In this document: positions 6,735 to 8,678 of the stretch, piece by piece
Position numbering within the stretch: the stretch's first letter is position 1
How the letters are laid out: each line of letters begins with the position of its first letter
Assembly (NCBI GenBank): GCA_947303105.1
Contig: CAMYXQ010000033.1
Coordinates: 1-8,678, forward strand
DNA from: an uncultured Caryophanales bacterium
GTDB lineage: Bacteria; Bacillota_I; Bacilli_A; RFN20; CAG-826
Direction of reading: 5' to 3'
Length of the DNA: 8,678 bases
The notes under the pieces: model-generated
Databases searched by the model: none
Told to the model about the DNA's origin: nothing
What the model saw: only the letters and a program-made list of their open reading frames with translations
Translations under genes and position numbers: made by a program

Positions 6735-6881
6735 TTAGATGCCGACGCCTTTGGTGTGCTTATAAGCACCGAAGCGTTCGATGATGTGTTTTTCGGTTTG
6801 ACGGACGACTTTCACGTTGCAGATGATGATGATTAACGCGAGGAAGACGACCACTGAGACTGAGATGATTGCAGCGAGCAT
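6735..6881 (-). CDS. 48-aa N-terminal membrane anchor of the SPFH protein, ended by an in-frame stop
   Basis: This short frame begins with a hydrophobic helix (about residues 3-21: AAIISVSVVVFLALIIII) and continues with VKVVRQTEKHIIERFGAYKHTKGVGI. That is the standard stomatin-family segment leading to (H/N)xKIPFIDRVAYR. It is in the same frame as the SPFH core, with TAA standing where a single residue would be expected between GVGI and MKVPFIDRV. It has the strong ribosome binding site of the gene: GGAGG eight bases before ATG 6879-6881. The ATG immediately follows the NfeD stop (TAAATG), so the two genes are translationally coupled. It is best read as the original start of the SPFH gene; a single substitution could create the stop. 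A separate functional anchor peptide is possible but unproved. Confidence 0.85.
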   Translation of the reverse strand: MLAAIISVSVVVFLALIIIICNVKVVRQTEKHIIERFGAYKHTKGVGI

Positions 6882-7346
6882 TTATTTTTCCTCCTTCTTT
6901 TCTTCTTCTGGCACCGGCCGCACGATGAGTTTGTTGCCGCTGATGGCAACGACCTCGATGCGGGTGCCGACGGGGATGACCTCGTTTTCATTGGTGGCCA
7001 CCGCCGTCCATTTGATGTCGTTGATCGAGACCGTCCCGCGGTTTTTGGGACCGATGTCATCGATCAATAGACCTTTCTGGCCGATGAGCGAGTCGGCGTT
7101 GCTCGGGGTGATATTCCGTTTGAGCAGTTTCTTGACCGTCGGTCGGAGGGCGGCGAGCAAGGCGATGGAAATCACGAAGAAGACGATGACCTCGATCCAC
7201 CAGTCGACCCCATTGATCAGACTGACGATGAGGGCGATCATGGCGCCTCCGGCGAACCAGATGCTTACCAGGTCCGTGCCGACGGCTTCGACGACGATCG
7301 CCACAACGAATATTCCGAGCCAAATTGCCCACATCCATTGTTCCAT
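6882..7346 (-). CDS. NfeD family membrane protein (short form)
   Basis: A 154-aa short-form NfeD protein. Three hydrophobic helices (about 5-22, 27-45, 50-67) are followed by an OB-fold domain at about 88-146. This domain has the family pattern GQKG...G(T)V...W.A...IPVG..IEVV.ISGNKLIVRP and a charged EEEKKEEK tail. Short NfeD proteins sit in the cytoplasmic membrane and pair with the SPFH protein encoded next to them. AAGGAGG stands nine bases before the ATG, and the start lies one base after the TGA of the preceding gene. Its own TAA is followed directly by the ATG of the SPFH anchor, whose ribosome binding site lies within the last NfeD codons. The family call is firm; the cellular role is by analogy. 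Confidence 0.93.
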   Translation of the reverse strand: MEQWMWAIWLGIFVVAIVVEAVGTDLVSIWFAGGAMIALIVSLINGVDWWIEVIVFFVISIALLAALRPTVKKLLKRNITPSNADSLIGQKGLLIDDIGPKNRGTVSINDIKWTAVATNENEVIPVGTRIEVVAISGNKLIVRPVPEEEKKEEK

Positions 7347-7347
7347 A

Positions 7348-7722
7348 TCACTTGACCTCCTTATCCAAACGAATGATGAGATAGTTTTCCACCTCGTTCC
7401 ATTGGGTCTCGAACTTGAGCGGGGTTTTGCCCAACTGGAGATGGGTGGCTTCCGCGATCGAATTCATGAGTTGCGTCGAATTGATGCGGGTGTAGCTCTG
7501 CTTCACCTGGAGCGGGAGCAGGCAATACTCATCCAAATCGCCGCGATCGACCCGTTCCTTGCTTAAGGACTGGATGATGATGTTCCCGGCCTCGTCGATT
7601 CCGACTTGGACGCGGTAGGCGTATTCGAAGGGGATGCCCGCAACGGTATTGAGGGTGATGCTATTGCCATAAAGTGAGGCAACACCGAGCTTTTCTTTGG
7701 GTGAGAACCACTTTACATTCAT
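7348..7722 (-). CDS. Conserved-looking protein of unknown function, first gene of the NfeD-SPFH operon
   Basis: A 124-aa soluble protein I do not recognise. It starts MNVKWFSPKEKLGVASLYG and has no signal peptide, membrane helix, cysteine cluster or known catalytic motif. The N-terminal half looks beta-rich (SITLNTVAGIPFEYAYRVQVGID...NIIIQSL), then comes an ERVDRGDLDEY segment and a mixed C-terminal part. I chose ATG 7720-7722 because AAGGAGG (7730-7736) lies seven bases upstream; the longer frame from 7752 would run through the promoter -10 and is rejected. The stop is one base from the NfeD start, so the genes are cotranscribed and coupled. Possible roles are a regulator or accessory factor of the NfeD/SPFH pair; this is guilt by association only. 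Confidence 0.8.
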   Translation of the reverse strand: MNVKWFSPKEKLGVASLYGNSITLNTVAGIPFEYAYRVQVGIDEAGNIIIQSLSKERVDRGDLDEYCLLPLQVKQSYTRINSTQLMNSIAEATHLQLGKTPLKFETQWNEVENYLIIRLDKEVK

Positions 7723-7743
7723 CGAAATTCCTCCTTTGATATC

Positions 7744-7772
7744 ATTATACAAATAAATACATTTTTATACAA
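7744..7772 (-). promoter_or_regulatory. Promoter of the unknown-NfeD-SPFH operon
   Basis: On the minus strand a perfect -10 TATAAT (7744-7749) lies 17 bp from TTGTAT (7767-7772), a weak -35 matching three of six bases, in AT-rich DNA. Both boxes fall in an exact TTGTATAA direct repeat (7745-7752 and 7765-7772, 20 bp apart). The start of transcription would be near 7737, giving a leader of about 15 bases with the ribosome binding site at its very end. Confidence 0.6.
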
Positions 7773-7791
7773 TACAATTCGGAAAAAAGGG

Positions 7792-7804
7792 ATAGTTATA
7801 CTAT
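7792..7804 (+). promoter_or_regulatory. Possible -10 box and small inverted repeat before the P-type ATPase gene
   Basis: ATAGT-TAT-ACTAT is a perfect 5-bp inverted repeat containing TATACT (7797-7802), a five-of-six match to a -10. I see no convincing -35. If used, transcription would start around 7809-7811, at the ATG itself, giving a leaderless message. This fits the lack of a properly spaced Shine-Dalgarno before the ATPase ATG. The nearest purine tract, AAAAAAGGGA, ends 18 bases upstream. The call is tentative. Confidence 0.35.
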
Positions 7805-7810
7805 TTACAT

Positions 7811-8678
7811 ATGAAAAAGAAACGCGTGGACCCATCCGAGATCGTGCGTTTGAATCCGTCGCTCGATTCCGGTCTAACCAAAGAACAAGTCGCCTCACAG
7901 ACTGAAAAAGGCCTGATCAATAAACCAACCAAGAAAGTCGAGAAGAGCGTCATCCTCATCCTTCTCCAGAACTTCTTCAGTCCTTTCAACTTAATCCTTT
8001 ACGCGGTCGCGGTCTTCTTCGCTTTCTTCATGGTCATCTGCGACACCCTCGGGTATCACGATATCGTCATGGAGGAATTCGGGTTCTCGAAGTTCCTTTT
8101 CCTCATCCCCGCCATCATCAATTCGATCATCGGGTCCATCCAGGAAATCAACGGTAAACGCGTTCTCTCGAAACTTCGTCTTCTCAACCAGGCCAAAGCC
8201 ATCGTCATCCGCGATGGCGAACGTCAGAAACTCGTGTCCCAAGATATCGTTCTGGACGATGTATTGGTTCTCTCCGCCGGCGAGCAATGCTTGGCCGACT
8301 GCATCCTCGGCGCCGGTTCCCTTTACGTTGATGAAGGCTTGTTGACCGGCGAATCCGATGCGATCCAAAAGAAACCCGGGGATCTGATTTATGCCGGTTC
8401 CTCGATCGTTGCCGGAGAAGGAAAAGCCATAGTCGAACGAATCGGGGACGATACTTATGCGGCCGGTTTGCAAAGCAAAGTACGTGAATTGCCCCGCCAC
8501 CGCAGCGAGCTGATGGTCAGCATCAATAAAATCATCCGCGTCCTTGCCTTCATCCTTATCGGCATGGTCGTTCTCGTCACCGTGACGATGGTCGTCAAGA
8601 TTCATGTCTACGATGGCGACCCCTACGTCTTTGATACGAGCGAAGTCCTATCTCTCACCAGCGTCACCACCTGGGCCC
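7811..8678 (+). CDS. CtpE-like P-type cation-transporting ATPase (C-terminus outside window)
   Basis: The first 289 residues of a P-type (E1-E2, HAD-type) ATPase that pumps cations across the cytoplasmic membrane. Seen are the N-terminal GLTKEQVA segment (21-28) and a helix at about 46-77. A second helix at about 94-110 leads into QEINGKRVLSKL (111-122). The actuator domain follows, with VDEGLLTGES (173-182), and the next membrane helix is at about 241-262. The order and the N-K-R, RSEL and IDR/INK stretches resemble mycobacterial CtpE, described as a calcium pump; the ion here cannot be told without the later helices. The DKTGT phosphorylation site lies beyond the edge. The usual GDxxPAD before the actuator loop is GEQCLAD here (157-163). 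It is divergent from the NfeD/SPFH operon and lacks a clear ribosome binding site; ATG 7811 is chosen from the N-terminal family length. Confidence 0.88.
   Translation, partial: MKKKRVDPSEIVRLNPSLDSGLTKEQVASQTEKGLINKPTKKVEKSVILILLQNFFSPFNLILYAVAVFFAFFMVICDTLGYHDIVMEEFGFSKFLFLIPAIINSIIGSIQEINGKRVLSKLRLLNQAKAIVIRDGERQKLVSQDIVLDDVLVLSAGEQCLADCILGAGSLYVDEGLLTGESDAIQKKPGDLIYAGSSIVAGEGKAIVERIGDDTYAAGLQSKVRELPRHRSELMVSINKIIRVLAFILIGMVVLVTVTMVVKIHVYDGDPYVFDTSEVLSLTSVTTWA

Noticed and set aside
6735..6737. TAA as a reassigned sense codon
   Set aside because: The hydrolase, KASIII-like, NfeD and carrier genes all end in TAA at the lengths expected for their families, so TAA is a normal stop here.
7723..7752. 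Extended 134-aa start of the unknown protein
   Set aside because: The extra ten codons run through the promoter -10 and the AAGGAGG that serves the ATG at 7722.
7991..8605. 204-aa minus-strand frame opposite the P-type ATPase
   Set aside because: The plus strand encodes clear ATPase motifs including TGES. The reverse frame is an acidic D/G-rich shadow.

Overview
The window reads as bacterial chromosome from a Bacillota-type organism, most likely an uncultured member of the Bacilli/Erysipelotrichia side. This rests on strong AAGGAGG ribosome binding sites, dense short-gap operons, AT-rich sigma-A-like promoters and the protein families present. Coding sequence is fairly GC-rich by eye. TAA and TGA both act as ordinary stops here. 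The taxonomic guess is weak, because there is no rRNA or tRNA in view. I see no mobile element, CRISPR array or RNA gene. The longest stretch without a gene is 230 bases (2840-3069).

Reading right to left, nearly everything is on the minus strand. (1) 7722-5952 is a membrane-quality operon: an unrecognised 124-aa protein, an NfeD protein and an SPFH/band 7 (stomatin-like) protein, closed by a clear terminator at 5915-5935. The SPFH gene is interrupted by an in-frame TAA at 6735-6737. The stop falls between its membrane anchor and its SPFH domain and is followed at once by ATG. (2) 5872-3070 is a two-gene unit: a PlsC-like lysophospholipid acyltransferase with an added zinc ribbon, overlapping by 17 bases a YfcC/DcuC-type carrier. 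A promoter-like sequence with exact 17-bp spacing abuts the first ATG and is overlaid by a 19-bp palindrome. (3) 2839 to the left edge is an alpha/beta hydrolase, a divergent KASIII-like thiolase-fold enzyme and a LivH-type ABC permease that runs off the window. Gaps are 15 and 38 bases. The region upstream holds several GTGAAYG half-sites.

On the plus strand, starting at 7811 and running off the right edge, is the N-terminal third or so of a CtpE-like P-type cation ATPase. It is divergent from the NfeD/SPFH operon across an AT-rich 88-bp promoter region.

The most interesting items are the split SPFH gene, the KASIII-like enzyme with a Cys-His-His instead of Cys-His-Asn set embedded in a Liv transporter operon with a hydrolase, and the acyltransferase whose HX4D motif is shifted. 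A new biological system is not proved here. The hydrolase-KASIII-LivH unit is the best candidate for an undescribed uptake-and-conversion pathway.
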